The translations under genes and the position numbers were made by a program. This document shows positions 12,214 to 20,315 of a stretch of 39,772 nucleotides of DNA, in pieces (the first letter of the stretch is position 1; each line of letters starts with the position of its first letter). The stretch is from positions 1-39,772 of IMG/VR virus record IMGVR_UViG_3300046507_000181, one strand, 5' to 3'. Under the pieces are notes generated by a model. That model had not been told where the DNA came from. It ran no database searches and saw nothing but the letters and a program-made list of their open reading frames with translations. The stretch is from a virus.

Positions 12214-12981
12214 ATGGGGACGTTCATCGGCTGGTTCGAGCGCAGCTACAAGGGGATCATCGTCGTGCTCGTGGCGATCATGGCCGTCATGCTCGTCATT
12301 CTTGCTGTGCAGCACGTGGATGCGTCGAAGCCCGCGGCCGGCACAGTCGCAGCACCGGTCCCAACGTTCACGAGCACCCCAACCACGCAGACGCTCACAG
12401 TGAAGCGTGATGGCGATGACCCGCTCAACGTCCTCTTCGCTGGCGACTCCCTCACGGGTGGCCTCTACTCGTCGACTCAGGACGCCGCGTTCAAGTGGCG
12501 CATGCTCGATAGCCTCGAGGCGTCCGGCCCGGTGAAGGAGTACAACAGCGCGCTGTCCGGCGGCACCACTCTGCAGGTTTCCGACAAGTACCCGGTGCCC
12601 TCCGACCTCGACCTCGCGGTCCTCGAGCTCGGCACGAACGATCAGGGCAACCAGGTGCCGATGGACGAGTTCAGCGACGCGTACGCCGCGCTGCTCGCCA
12701 AGGTCACCGCCGACTCCCCGGACGTGAAGATCGTGTGCGCAGGCGTCTGGGAAGCCAACGGCGGCGAACCTGGCGAGAGCGCGTACGACACCACCATCCG
12801 ACGGCTCTGCACCGACGCTGGTGGTCTGTTCGTGTCACTCCGGTCGATCTACTCGGAGAGCGACGTCATCGGACCCGTCGGCCAGGCGACCTGGCAGGGC
12901 GAGACCGACGACTTCCACCCGAACGACAAGGGCCACCAGCTCATCGCCGACGCACTCTTGAAGCGCATCGTCATTCAGTAG
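12214..12981 (+). CDS. membrane-anchored SGNH/GDSL hydrolase
   Basis: 255 aa. Residues 14-33 form one TM anchor (IIVVLVAIMAVMLVILAV), then a Thr/Pro-rich stalk (40-60), then an SGNH domain: nucleophile Ser79 in FAGDSLTGG, block II Gly at 116-117, Asn142 in LGTNDQ, and Asp232/His235 in DDFHPND. It would act outside the membrane as an esterase, perhaps deacylating cell-wall glycan or lipid. It is plus-strand with its own promoter between terminators, so it looks like a lysogenic-conversion gene rather than part of the lysis cassette. Substrate unknown. It ends 11 bp into the convergent 12971-13084 gene. Confidence 0.85.
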   Translation: MGTFIGWFERSYKGIIVVLVAIMAVMLVILAVQHVDASKPAAGTVAAPVPTFTSTPTTQTLTVKRDGDDPLNVLFAGDSLTGGLYSSTQDAAFKWRMLDSLEASGPVKEYNSALSGGTTLQVSDKYPVPSDLDLAVLELGTNDQGNQVPMDEFSDAYAALLAKVTADSPDVKIVCAGVWEANGGEPGESAYDTTIRRLCTDAGGLFVSLRSIYSESDVIGPVGQATWQGETDDFHPNDKGHQLIADALLKRIVIQ

Positions 12982-13084
12982 ACGGTGGGCGCTGAGCCTG
13001 AGCGAGTGCTGCTTCGAGTTGCGTGATCTGCACCTGATGACGGGCGATGGTCTGCAGCAGCGCCAATACCTCTTCCGGGGTCAC
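12971..13084 (-). CDS. small coiled-coil protein at the end of the late operon (37 aa)
   Basis: GTG 13084 overlaps the tail-fibre stop (GTGA). Sequence begins MTPEEVLALLQTIARHQVQI and continues as a helical heptad-like stretch. Possibly a tail-fibre accessory. Coupling is the main support. Confidence 0.55.
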   Translation of the reverse strand: MTPEEVLALLQTIARHQVQITQLEAALAQAQRPPSTE

Positions 13085-14001
13085 GAGAGCAGCCCCAGGT
13101 TCACGAGCGCGGTACGGATAGCGTTCACTGCGGTCTGCGTCGTAGCGGCGTCGGTAGCAGCAGCGGGTGAAGCGGCGCGCGCAACAGGCGTGACGCCGTA
13201 GAAACCGATCTGAGTTCCGGCAGCGGAACCGCTGACCTGCTTCGTCTCAACGGCGGTGAACCATGCAGTCGGTGCAGTGTCGCGTCCGCCTGATGTTCCG
13301 TCAGCACCCTGCAGTAGCAGCGACTGTCCGTTCTGGGCGATGCGCTTCTGCCAGTACCCGCCAGCCCCACCGTTCCAAGTCGACAGGCGCACAGCGTCGG
13401 GTTCCATAGCAGTCGAGTTGCCATCTGCCGCGATGGCTTGCACTGCCCGGACACGCTTGCCCTGCGTCGCGTTGATATCCGAGCGCCAGTAGATACTGCC
13501 GGAACGTGCAGAGATGTACCCGCCGCCGGAAACGCCGGTCGTGATGATTTCGAGCAGTTCGTTCGTCTCCACCGTGTTCTCGGACGCTACGACGCGCAGA
13601 ACATGCTTGGCACCGTTCGCCTGGTCCACGTGGATTAGGGGAGCGGTCTTTGACGACTGGTTTGCGTAGACCCCGTACGCGGTCGCCGACGTGATGGTGT
13701 CGTTCTGCTGGATCGCGATGCCAACGCCGGTCTTCTTGTTGTTGATGAAGATGCCCTGGCCAGCGTTGTCGACTCCGAGGCCGAGCAGTGCTGATGCGGT
13801 CTGAGCGTTCGCGCCCGTCATCAGGTGCAGCAGGTAGCCGGTGGGTGAGTCGTGTACAAGTTCGTACACTCCGGGCCGGGAGTCGGATGCTGGCTTCAGT
13901 ACGGTGATGTCGTCTGTGCCATGCAGGAGCGCGTTGTCCCGAACGGCCTTGGGGAACAGCTTCGTGTCGGAGTCGACGGATACAAGTCGTGGATCGCCCA
14001 T
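13081..14001 (-). CDS. tail fibre / minor tail protein (306 aa)
   Basis: ATG 14001 after GAAAGG. Contains a beta-rich repetitive body (GYLLHLMTGANAQ, GIFINNKKTGVGIAIQ, GYISARSGSIYWRS) and a C-terminal FYGVTPVARAA followed by AATDAATTQTAVNAIRTAL, a tail-fibre ending I recognise from many actinophage and other siphovirus fibres. It lies after the holin genes, so the receptor-binding or fibre module is split by lysis. Likely a trimeric fibre or its tip. Confidence 0.75.
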   Translation of the reverse strand: MGDPRLVSVDSDTKLFPKAVRDNALLHGTDDITVLKPASDSRPGVYELVHDSPTGYLLHLMTGANAQTASALLGLGVDNAGQGIFINNKKTGVGIAIQQNDTITSATAYGVYANQSSKTAPLIHVDQANGAKHVLRVVASENTVETNELLEIITTGVSGGGYISARSGSIYWRSDINATQGKRVRAVQAIAADGNSTAMEPDAVRLSTWNGGAGGYWQKRIAQNGQSLLLQGADGTSGGRDTAPTAWFTAVETKQVSGSAAGTQIGFYGVTPVARAASPAAATDAATTQTAVNAIRTALVNLGLLS

Positions 14002-14025
14002 GGTTGGCCTTTCGGGGTATGCGAA

Positions 14026-14050
14026 AAGCCGCCCTGGTGAGGGGCGGCTT
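14026..14050 (-). terminator. hairpin between the holin cassette and tail fibre
   Basis: On the minus strand AAGCCGCCC pairs with GGGCGGCTT and is followed by TTCGC. Downstream of the TM/coiled-coil gene and just upstream of the fibre SD; it may attenuate fibre expression. Confidence 0.55.
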
Positions 14051-14065
14051 GAAATAGTGGTGGGG

Positions 14066-14521
14066 CTACTGGGCGGGGCGTGGTGGTCGCGGACGTGTCG
14101 CTTCGAGCGCGGACGGGATGACGTCAGCGAGAGTCACCGCGTCGTCACCTTCCGGGTACGGCATCTCCGGTTCAACACCCCACGCGTTCATGATGTGACC
14201 CACCCAACGAGCCAGGGCGGTTCGGAAGCGGCGGTCTTCCTGCTTGAACTTCTCGAACGCACGCTCGATGCGGTCGGCTTTCTGTTCCGCCTGCTCGACA
14301 CGTTTCGTCAGCGACTCGTTCGACCGCAGCACGTCCTTGACGAACTGGCCGGGGTCAGCTGAGTACCGTGCAACCGCTTCTTGCTCTTCGTCGGACACTT
14401 CCGCGCGACGCTTCCGACGTGCACGACGCACACCGAACACTGTCCCCCACGCACCGAGCAGGGCGATGATGATCGCGCCGGCCGTACTGATGGCTGTGCG
14501 TACGGTTTCCGGATCGTTCAC
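14066..14521 (-). CDS. lysis-cassette membrane protein with coiled coil (151 aa)
   Basis: GTG 14521 (GGGGGAA upstream, GTGA overlap). One N-terminal TM helix (TAGAIIIALLGAWGTVFGV, residues 12-30), a basic cytoplasmic stretch, then a coiled coil (SNESLTKRVEQAEQKADRIE). This resembles DUF2746-type proteins seen beside actinophage holins. It may regulate lysis or act spanin-like; not demonstrated. Confidence 0.7.
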   Translation of the reverse strand: MNDPETVRTAISTAGAIIIALLGAWGTVFGVRRARRKRRAEVSDEEQEAVARYSADPGQFVKDVLRSNESLTKRVEQAEQKADRIERAFEKFKQEDRRFRTALARWVGHIMNAWGVEPEMPYPEGDDAVTLADVIPSALEATRPRPPRPAQ

Positions 14522-14985
14522 GTGTTCCCCCTCCGAGCCACACGACGACTAGCGCTCGCGTCCGCCTCCTTGCGCCCAATCTCCCCGATGATGTCGACGA
14601 CACGGATCAGCAGGAACGCGTCTGCGAGAACCACCAACGTGATTGTCAGACCGGACGACACCGATCCGTCGTCCACGTTCACGCCCAGCAGGTACGCGTA
14701 CGTGCTGAGTCCGATGATGAGCAGCCCCTTGCCGACGAGCTCAATCCAGTCGAGGCAGAAGACGAGTCCGACGCTTGCGAGTACAGCGCCGAGCGTGATG
14801 TCACCGGCCCATGCTCGTGGGAACCAGTGCAGGGTGAAGTCCTCCACGACCTTCGACCCAACCCACAGGGCGAGCATCGCGAAGATCAGCAGGCATCCGT
14901 TCACGATCGGAAGGAACACAGTGAAGATGGGACGGAACCGCTTGGGTACGAGCGGCAGGGAACCCTCAGACCAGATCGTCTTCAC
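14518..14985 (-). CDS. multi-TM holin-like protein (155 aa)
   Basis: GTG 14985 with GAGGTG SD, far better than upstream in-frame starts. About four hydrophobic segments (FTVFLPIVNGCLLIFAMLAL, LGAVLASVGLVFCL, GLLIIGLSTYAYLLGV, LTITLVVLADAFLLIRVV) and a basic C-terminus. Between the two-TM holin and the TM/coiled-coil gene. Probably a second holin or pinholin-type component. Confidence 0.72.
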   Translation of the reverse strand: MKTIWSEGSLPLVPKRFRPIFTVFLPIVNGCLLIFAMLALWVGSKVVEDFTLHWFPRAWAGDITLGAVLASVGLVFCLDWIELVGKGLLIIGLSTYAYLLGVNVDDGSVSSGLTITLVVLADAFLLIRVVDIIGEIGRKEADASASRRVARRGNT

Positions 14986-15010
14986 GATCGCACCTCCCCG
15001 GTGGTTGCGG

Positions 15011-15247
15011 TCAGGCTGCGTGCTTCGGTTCGTCGCCGAGGCCGTCACCCTTAACGAGTGCGTCGTGGGGGCCGGGAGTGGTATCCGGCTTGTTGGGCAC
15101 TGCGTAAGTTGCGATGGCCGTAAGGATCGCCAACCCGAGACCGACCCACGGCTGTGCTTCATCAGGCAGCGTGAACGCGCCGGCAGTCAGAACCGCACCA
15201 ACGAGCGAAACGATAGCCTTGGCGTACTGCTGAATGGTTGCGAGCAT
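15011..15247 (-). CDS. holin (78 aa, two TM)
   Basis: ATG 15247 with GTAGGAGA SD. Two hydrophobic helices (AIVSLVGAVLTAGAFTL and WVGLGLAILTAIATYAV) and a hydrophilic, proline-rich tail ending PKHAA. Same layout as the small actinophage holins found directly after lysA. It would make the membrane lesions that time release of, or activate, the endolysin. Confidence 0.8.
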   Translation of the reverse strand: MLATIQQYAKAIVSLVGAVLTAGAFTLPDEAQPWVGLGLAILTAIATYAVPNKPDTTPGPHDALVKGDGLGDEPKHAA

Positions 15248-15256
15248 CGGTTTCTC

Positions 15257-16015
15257 CTACTTGATCTTCTTGAGTGCGGCGCGGATCACTTCGATCTGCA
15301 AGTCGTTGAACGCTGCAGGTTCGTCAGCGGTGGACTTCTCCACACGGACCAGGAGGTCCCGCACTGCGCGTCCGTCGAACAGTTGGCCGGCGACGCGCAG
15401 CGATCCGATCTTCCAGGTGCCGCCAGTCGCTCCGATGAGCAGCCACGCGGTACCTCCCTTGATGCACTTCATGCCGATTGCCTCCTTGGGTGCCGGCTCC
15501 ACGCCGGGGATGGATTCTGCGATGGTCCCCATGAGCGGGGGATTCGTGATGGGCGGCAGCTCGGCGTCGTAGATGCCGTTGCAGTGCCACGCCTCGTACA
15601 CACGGAACAGAGCGCCCGTGTGCTGCACGCCGCGACGGTCGAGGATCCGGTACAGCTGCGGCCACTCGGCATCGTCGAGAGGCCGATTCGATCCGTCCTT
15701 GCGGGTGATGCCGAAGTCGACAGCAGTACCAATCTGTGGGCCGTGGGTCGACGTTCCCGGGTACGCGGCAAGAGCGCCGCGGCCCTGCAGGTACAGGTTG
15801 TAGAGATCCCACTGCCGGTCGAGCTCCCGCACACCCTCGTTCGGTGTCAGGTGCTCACCGTTACCCTTCAGGACGTCGCGGTCGAACTCGAGCGCTGCGG
15901 ATCGCAGCTGGTCGGCGAGGTATTGGTCAGTGACGGTCTGCATCCGTCCACGGGGTGACGTCGGGGTGCCGTCGCTGTACGAGGACACCCCGATGTCGTA
16001 CCTGTTCGCAGCCAT
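15257..16015 (-). CDS. lysA: endolysin, peptidase M15 (D-Ala-D-Ala carboxypeptidase / L-Ala-D-Glu type)
   Basis: 252 aa from ATG 16015 (GAGGAG SD). M15 zinc ligands are visible: His91 and Asp100 in STHGPQIGTAVDFG and His144 in YEAWHCN. Residues about 175-252 (KCIKGGTAWLLIGATGGTW onward) form a separate C-terminal module that may bind the wall. Cleaves peptidoglycan cross-bridge or stem peptides. No second endolysin domain and no LysB homologue in the late operon. Followed by the holins. Confidence 0.85.
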   Translation of the reverse strand: MAANRYDIGVSSYSDGTPTSPRGRMQTVTDQYLADQLRSAALEFDRDVLKGNGEHLTPNEGVRELDRQWDLYNLYLQGRGALAAYPGTSTHGPQIGTAVDFGITRKDGSNRPLDDAEWPQLYRILDRRGVQHTGALFRVYEAWHCNGIYDAELPPITNPPLMGTIAESIPGVEPAPKEAIGMKCIKGGTAWLLIGATGGTWKIGSLRVAGQLFDGRAVRDLLVRVEKSTADEPAAFNDLQIEVIRAALKKIK

Positions 16016-16033
16016 GCGGTCTCCTCATGAAGA

Positions 16034-16060
16034 AAGCCGCCCCCAATATGGGAACGGCTT
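16034..16060 (-). terminator. hairpin upstream of lysA
   Basis: AAGCCG/CGGCTT outer stem with an inner CCC/GGG stem, followed on the minus strand by TTCTTC. It lies after the tail-fibre gene stop and before the lysA SD, so it may attenuate lysis-gene expression. Confidence 0.45.
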
Positions 16061-16078
16061 AGTCGGGCTTGAATGGTC

Positions 16079-17131
16079 TTAGACGTGGATCGCTTCGACG
16101 GTAAGTGTTGAGTTCGCCGCGATGGCAAGTCCGAGCGAACGGACCGTAACCGAGCAGCCCTTCGTTGTCTTCGTTCCAGGAACGACTGCACACACGGCCG
16201 CGAGTGCCAGTCCGGATGATGTGACGGACGCGGATACGGCGTAGTTCGTGTCGGCAAATTCTTTCGGCCACACAATCGGGTACGTCTTCTCCGCGTTGAT
16301 ACCGAGCAGTGTCATCGCGGAGTTGCTGACGGTCTGCACGAGCCGCTTGTTGAACTCAGCCAACGTCGCAGTACGCGACTGCACATACGCCGACCAGAGG
16401 CCCATGATGAGCGCTTCGTATCGGAGGCCTTGCAGTTTCCCGTCGCTGGCATACGTCAGGAACTCGAGCAGCCCGGCAGCTTCAAGGTCGTCGGCAATTG
16501 GCCCCATGCCGACCATGCCGCCGTTCTTGTACTGCCAGTTGTACAACTTGGTGGCGAGGAACTTCGGCATGTCGACCGCGTATTCAGAACCGATGTCCTT
16601 CGACGCGCGGGTCGATGGCGCGTAACCGAGATTCCCATTCTGGTCGAGGTACGCGGCGACGTATCCGTTGGTGACCTGATTGTTGCGGGCACCAGAGGAC
16701 TTGATACCGGCAGGGAATGTGCCATTGCCCGATGTGGACGCGACATCACCAGTGAACGAACCGGTAGACCCGCTCACGGGGCCAGCAGACGCGAGCTGTG
16801 ACGTGGACACGGGGCCGCTGAACGTGCCCGACGTGCCCGTGTATGAGCCGCCAAGGAACATGTTCGCTTGCACTGATGTCGTGTTCACCGGACGGACCAC
16901 AGTCCCGGAAGTCAAGTCAGCTGCGGAGTGCGTGTGCGACTTGAACGCGAACCGCGTATCAGACTCGTCACGTGTCCAAAACATCAGCTTCACCGCATCT
17001 ATGACCCGTTTGTACAGGTCATCGGCAGACTTTTGAAAGGATCGAGCCACTGACGCCACATACTCGCGCAGGTTCTTCTCAAGCTTCTGCACCCGCTCCG
17101 GGGTTACAGACTTCCCAGGCATCGTGACCAT
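16079..17131 (-). CDS. tail fibre with C-terminal S74-like chaperone region (350 aa)
   Basis: Start ATG 17131 overlaps the upstream stop (TGATG). N-terminal coiled coil (ERVQKLEKNLREYVASVARS), a short HTHSAADLTSG fibre motif at about residue 67, and SG/TG-rich beta repeats (100-150). Around 180-260, SKDIGSEYAVDMPKFLATKL and LRYEALIMGLWSAYVQSRT resemble peptidase S74 intramolecular chaperones of tail spikes. The remaining C-terminus is a beta domain. Probably a receptor-binding fibre. Confidence 0.75.
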   Translation of the reverse strand: MVTMPGKSVTPERVQKLEKNLREYVASVARSFQKSADDLYKRVIDAVKLMFWTRDESDTRFAFKSHTHSAADLTSGTVVRPVNTTSVQANMFLGGSYTGTSGTFSGPVSTSQLASAGPVSGSTGSFTGDVASTSGNGTFPAGIKSSGARNNQVTNGYVAAYLDQNGNLGYAPSTRASKDIGSEYAVDMPKFLATKLYNWQYKNGGMVGMGPIADDLEAAGLLEFLTYASDGKLQGLRYEALIMGLWSAYVQSRTATLAEFNKRLVQTVSNSAMTLLGINAEKTYPIVWPKEFADTNYAVSASVTSSGLALAAVCAVVPGTKTTKGCSVTVRSLGLAIAANSTLTVEAIHV

Positions 17132-18255
17132 CAGTCAGCCGGTCCTTCCAGAACGGGGGTGATGCGCTCCAACCCGTCAAGGTCAAGCACCCAACCCATC
17201 GCACGAACAACCCCAGACATGCCGCCAGGGAACGCCGGCACACGATCCTTCCCGAACCGGTCCAAGCCGCCCACCACGAACCCGATATCGTCACCCTCAG
17301 ACCAGTCGACACCCAGACGTGGCGCGTTCTGGACTGCCGACTTCAGAGCCAACGTCCGTGACCCCTCAGCAACCTCAGCCGCACGCGCGCGAGCGAACGA
17401 ATCCAACCGGTCGTCGATATCATCCACGTCCGTGTCGGGAGTGAACCTGAGCTCAAACGTGGGACGGTTCGGATCGGGAACGACAATGTGTGACGACTGC
17501 GGACGTGACGCCCCTGCCGCCGTCGAAGTGGCCATCACGTCGTTCGCGCCACTACCATCCGTGTAGTCCCGATCCAACGACACCTCAGTGACAGGGCCGG
17601 GAATCTCAAACGTTGCAGCAGGCGACAAGCCGGCGGGGGTGCGGTTCCCAAGCTTCGTGCCCGAGATCCGGAACATGGGCGTGTACGACTGCCCCGAGTC
17701 GCGTGTCTCCCAGTTGATCGTCCACTCAGGGCCGCCGTCCAAAGCGGACAGGGTTTGCAGCACCGACAGGACTGTTTTGTCCGCCGAGTCCTGGTACGTC
17801 TGGTCGGTGACCACACCCCGCGATGTTCCCTCAACGACGATGCGCATCGGTATGCCGCCGTTGGAACCGACGAGGACGAACTTCTGCAGAATGTCGATGA
17901 TGATGTCGACAGCGCCAGTCTGATCGTACTCAACATCGCCAACGAACCGACGCGCCAGGTAACCGGACTCATACGTTGCAACCGAAACCGGCACCTGATC
18001 AGTGTGGTCCGGCACAGTGTGCGTAACCAGACCACCCCACACTGGGATCAGTGACTCGTCATCGACGAGCACAAGCGCCGAACCGCCCTCGAGCAGTGCC
18101 CGCTGCCAGTTCTCAGGTGTCTTTGCCGTCAACGGGAGATTCCCTGAAGCCGTTGAACCGTCGAGGATCTGCTTCGACACGGAATCGCATTGGAACTCAG
18201 GCAGTTCCGCGATCACCTTCCCCGTCAACGCTTCTACTGACAGCCACGAGTACAT
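17131..18255 (-). CDS. minor tail protein (Siphovirus ReqiPepy6 Gp37-like, 374 aa)
   Basis: Follows Dit and a minor tail gene. Contains GGPEWTINWETRD in mid-protein and a conserved PTFELRFTPDTDVDDIDDRL stretch, matching the Gp37-like tail-hub family common in actinophages. Likely part of the baseplate hub (Tal-like position). Start ATG 18255; the first residues MYSWLSVEALTGKVIAELPE are typical of the family. Confidence 0.75.
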   Translation of the reverse strand: MYSWLSVEALTGKVIAELPEFQCDSVSKQILDGSTASGNLPLTAKTPENWQRALLEGGSALVLVDDESLIPVWGGLVTHTVPDHTDQVPVSVATYESGYLARRFVGDVEYDQTGAVDIIIDILQKFVLVGSNGGIPMRIVVEGTSRGVVTDQTYQDSADKTVLSVLQTLSALDGGPEWTINWETRDSGQSYTPMFRISGTKLGNRTPAGLSPAATFEIPGPVTEVSLDRDYTDGSGANDVMATSTAAGASRPQSSHIVVPDPNRPTFELRFTPDTDVDDIDDRLDSFARARAAEVAEGSRTLALKSAVQNAPRLGVDWSEGDDIGFVVGGLDRFGKDRVPAFPGGMSGVVRAMGWVLDLDGLERITPVLEGPAD

Positions 18256-18264
18256 GCGCTCCCC

Positions 18265-19275
18265 TTACTGGTCGGCGATCATGCGGAAATCATCAAAGAC
18301 CACGTAGTTAACCGCCACCCCAGGCGAACCGAATACGTTCACGTTTCCGGTTGCAGCAATCACTTTCAGCCGGATCGGCGATCCGGTGGCACCGCTCACG
18401 CTGGTCACCACGTCCTGAGCGGGACGCCACCCGACAGGCAGCGTCATGAGTCGGTCGCCGTCGGTGACGGTCGACGTCTTACGGTTCAACTGACCGCGGC
18501 CACGGACTTCGCGGCCAATCTTTGTGATGCTCGCGGGAGTGCCGTTGTTGTTTTCGTACCCGGTGGACTGCTGCGGCAACGCCTGCCAACCAGAGTCAGC
18601 AGTCACCGGAACCCAAACAGTTCCGTTCCCGCGGTACAGTCCGGCGGGCTGACCAAACGGGTCAGTCGTCGCCGTCAGGTCAACGTACGTTCCAGCGAGC
18701 GGCGTCACAGCGGCAAGCTGCAACGACGACAGCGCGGGGATGATGCCGCCAGCAGCAACCGCCGCCGGAGCAACCCACGTCACAGACGGAGCGCCGCCAC
18801 CCGACTTAGGAACGTTGATTCGAGCCAACACGAACGAACGAGCAGGAGCAGCGGGAACCGGTGCAGAAGCACCAGCGGTACCAGCCAGGTAGCCGATAGT
18901 CACCGCCGGAACGGTCGAGCCATCAGACTCAGCCGGATCCGAAACCTGCACGAACACAATGTCCGTGCGTGGGTTCGAAGAGTTCGCAGCCGTCACCGAA
19001 CCCGACACGTTCGCATCGGATGCGAACGTGTAAGGGCCAGCCTCAGCAGCAGCCTCACCGTCGATAACGCCAGCAACAGGACCGCACACCCAAGTCGTTG
19101 ACGTTGCGGTGACCGTCGCAGGTGACGTACCGGGACGAACACCAGACATTGCACCCAACGGCCGGGTCGCCGTCGCACCCGCAAGGAACGGAGCATTAGC
19201 AGTCTGCCGCAAAACACGCCCCGAATACCGGGGGGCACCATTCGCCGCGTCAAGAGGCCAAGCAGAGATCGTCAT
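18265..19275 (-). CDS. minor tail protein (336 aa)
   Basis: ATG 19275 with AGGAGC SD chosen over an upstream GTG/TTG frame. MTISAWPLDAANGAPRYSGR opens a repeated Thr/Ala/Ser/Gly-rich beta protein; RTDIVFVQVSDPAESDGSTV is typical of upper-baseplate or fibre-attached proteins in actinophages. The C-terminal part resembles a carbohydrate-binding beta sandwich, but I cannot name the fold. Confidence 0.7.
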   Translation of the reverse strand: MTISAWPLDAANGAPRYSGRVLRQTANAPFLAGATATRPLGAMSGVRPGTSPATVTATSTTWVCGPVAGVIDGEAAAEAGPYTFASDANVSGSVTAANSSNPRTDIVFVQVSDPAESDGSTVPAVTIGYLAGTAGASAPVPAAPARSFVLARINVPKSGGGAPSVTWVAPAAVAAGGIIPALSSLQLAAVTPLAGTYVDLTATTDPFGQPAGLYRGNGTVWVPVTADSGWQALPQQSTGYENNNGTPASITKIGREVRGRGQLNRKTSTVTDGDRLMTLPVGWRPAQDVVTSVSGATGSPIRLKVIAATGNVNVFGSPGVAVNYVVFDDFRMIADQ

Positions 19276-19286
19276 AAGCAGGGCTC

Positions 19287-20315
19287 CTAACGCCAAGCGG
19301 GAACAGCAGTCACGGACAGCTGCGATTGAGAGTTGTACTGCGCGGCACTAAAAGCCCACGTATTCCTGCCAGGGTCGAACGCACTCCAACCACGCGACGT
19401 GATGTAGCCGGCACGGTTCGACTGACCATTCGCCAACGCGGTCCGAGCATCCATGTCGATTTCCAGGAACTCACCCTCACGCAGCACCAGTGAGCTCGAG
19501 AAGACGATCGCGTTGCCCGTCGACACATGCGTAACAACCGGGCCAACGCACGGGCCTTCGATACGCAACACGACCGTTCCGGACTCGTTACCGGGATTCG
19601 TCAAACTGACCTGACCGGTGATCGTCTTCGCGTCGATAATGAACGGCACCGTGAACGCACCAGACAGTTGCAGCACATCCACGAACTGCGCAGAAGCCGG
19701 CGAACCATCTTTCTTCAGCAGCGGGTACAGACCGTCCGTGGGCTGGTCGACCATCAGGCCGACAGCATCAGCAGCGGCTTGAGCCTGATCCGCCGTGTAC
19801 AGCCCGGACGACGACCCGGTGTCAGCACCACCGATGACAATGCCACCAGACGTCGACGGCAACTGCGTCACGGCGGATAGTTCCTCGCCAAACTTCCGCC
19901 AATCGGTCGATGACACCTGAATCGACCAAGTGCCCACGTCGGGCATCAACCAATTCGTCAGAACATCATCCGACTGCTGCACTGTCACCCACCGGGTGCC
20001 AGCCGCATCTGTGACAGCGATACGAATATCAACACCTGCTGGAAGAGCTGCGTTCAGCCGATCGAACGCGTCGGACAGCGCGGCCGCATCAGGGGCGAAA
20101 ATCTTCCCTGATGCGGAGATCGACCGGGCACCCGAATACCCGGAAGACCTCCACCCACCAGACTGGCGCGGCTTCTGCGTCACCTCGGAGGTCGACCGGG
20201 TTGAACCCGTCCAACCCTCCAACTGCTCAATCGACCAGTCCACCCCGAACTCGTCCACCTGCCCGAAGGGGATACCTCCGAGAGTGAACGACACCTGATC
20301 GGTTTCAAGCAGCAT
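19287..20315 (-). CDS. distal tail protein (Dit)
   Basis: 342 aa, start ATG 20315 overlapping the tape-measure stop by one base. N-terminal GIPFGQVDEFGVDWSIEQLE plus GYSGARSISASGKIFAPD and TRWVTVQQSDDVLTNWL match the siphovirus distal-tail family. The C-terminal galectin-like part ends YNSQSQLSVTAVPAWR. It forms the hub ring linking the tail tube to the baseplate. Confidence 0.82.
   Translation of the reverse strand: MLLETDQVSFTLGGIPFGQVDEFGVDWSIEQLEGWTGSTRSTSEVTQKPRQSGGWRSSGYSGARSISASGKIFAPDAAALSDAFDRLNAALPAGVDIRIAVTDAAGTRWVTVQQSDDVLTNWLMPDVGTWSIQVSSTDWRKFGEELSAVTQLPSTSGGIVIGGADTGSSSGLYTADQAQAAADAVGLMVDQPTDGLYPLLKKDGSPASAQFVDVLQLSGAFTVPFIIDAKTITGQVSLTNPGNESGTVVLRIEGPCVGPVVTHVSTGNAIVFSSSLVLREGEFLEIDMDARTALANGQSNRAGYITSRGWSAFDPGRNTWAFSAAQYNSQSQLSVTAVPAWR

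Noticed and set aside
14381-15958. 525-aa plus-strand open frame
   Set aside because: Antisense to lysA, the holins and the TM/coiled-coil gene, all well supported; a shadow frame.
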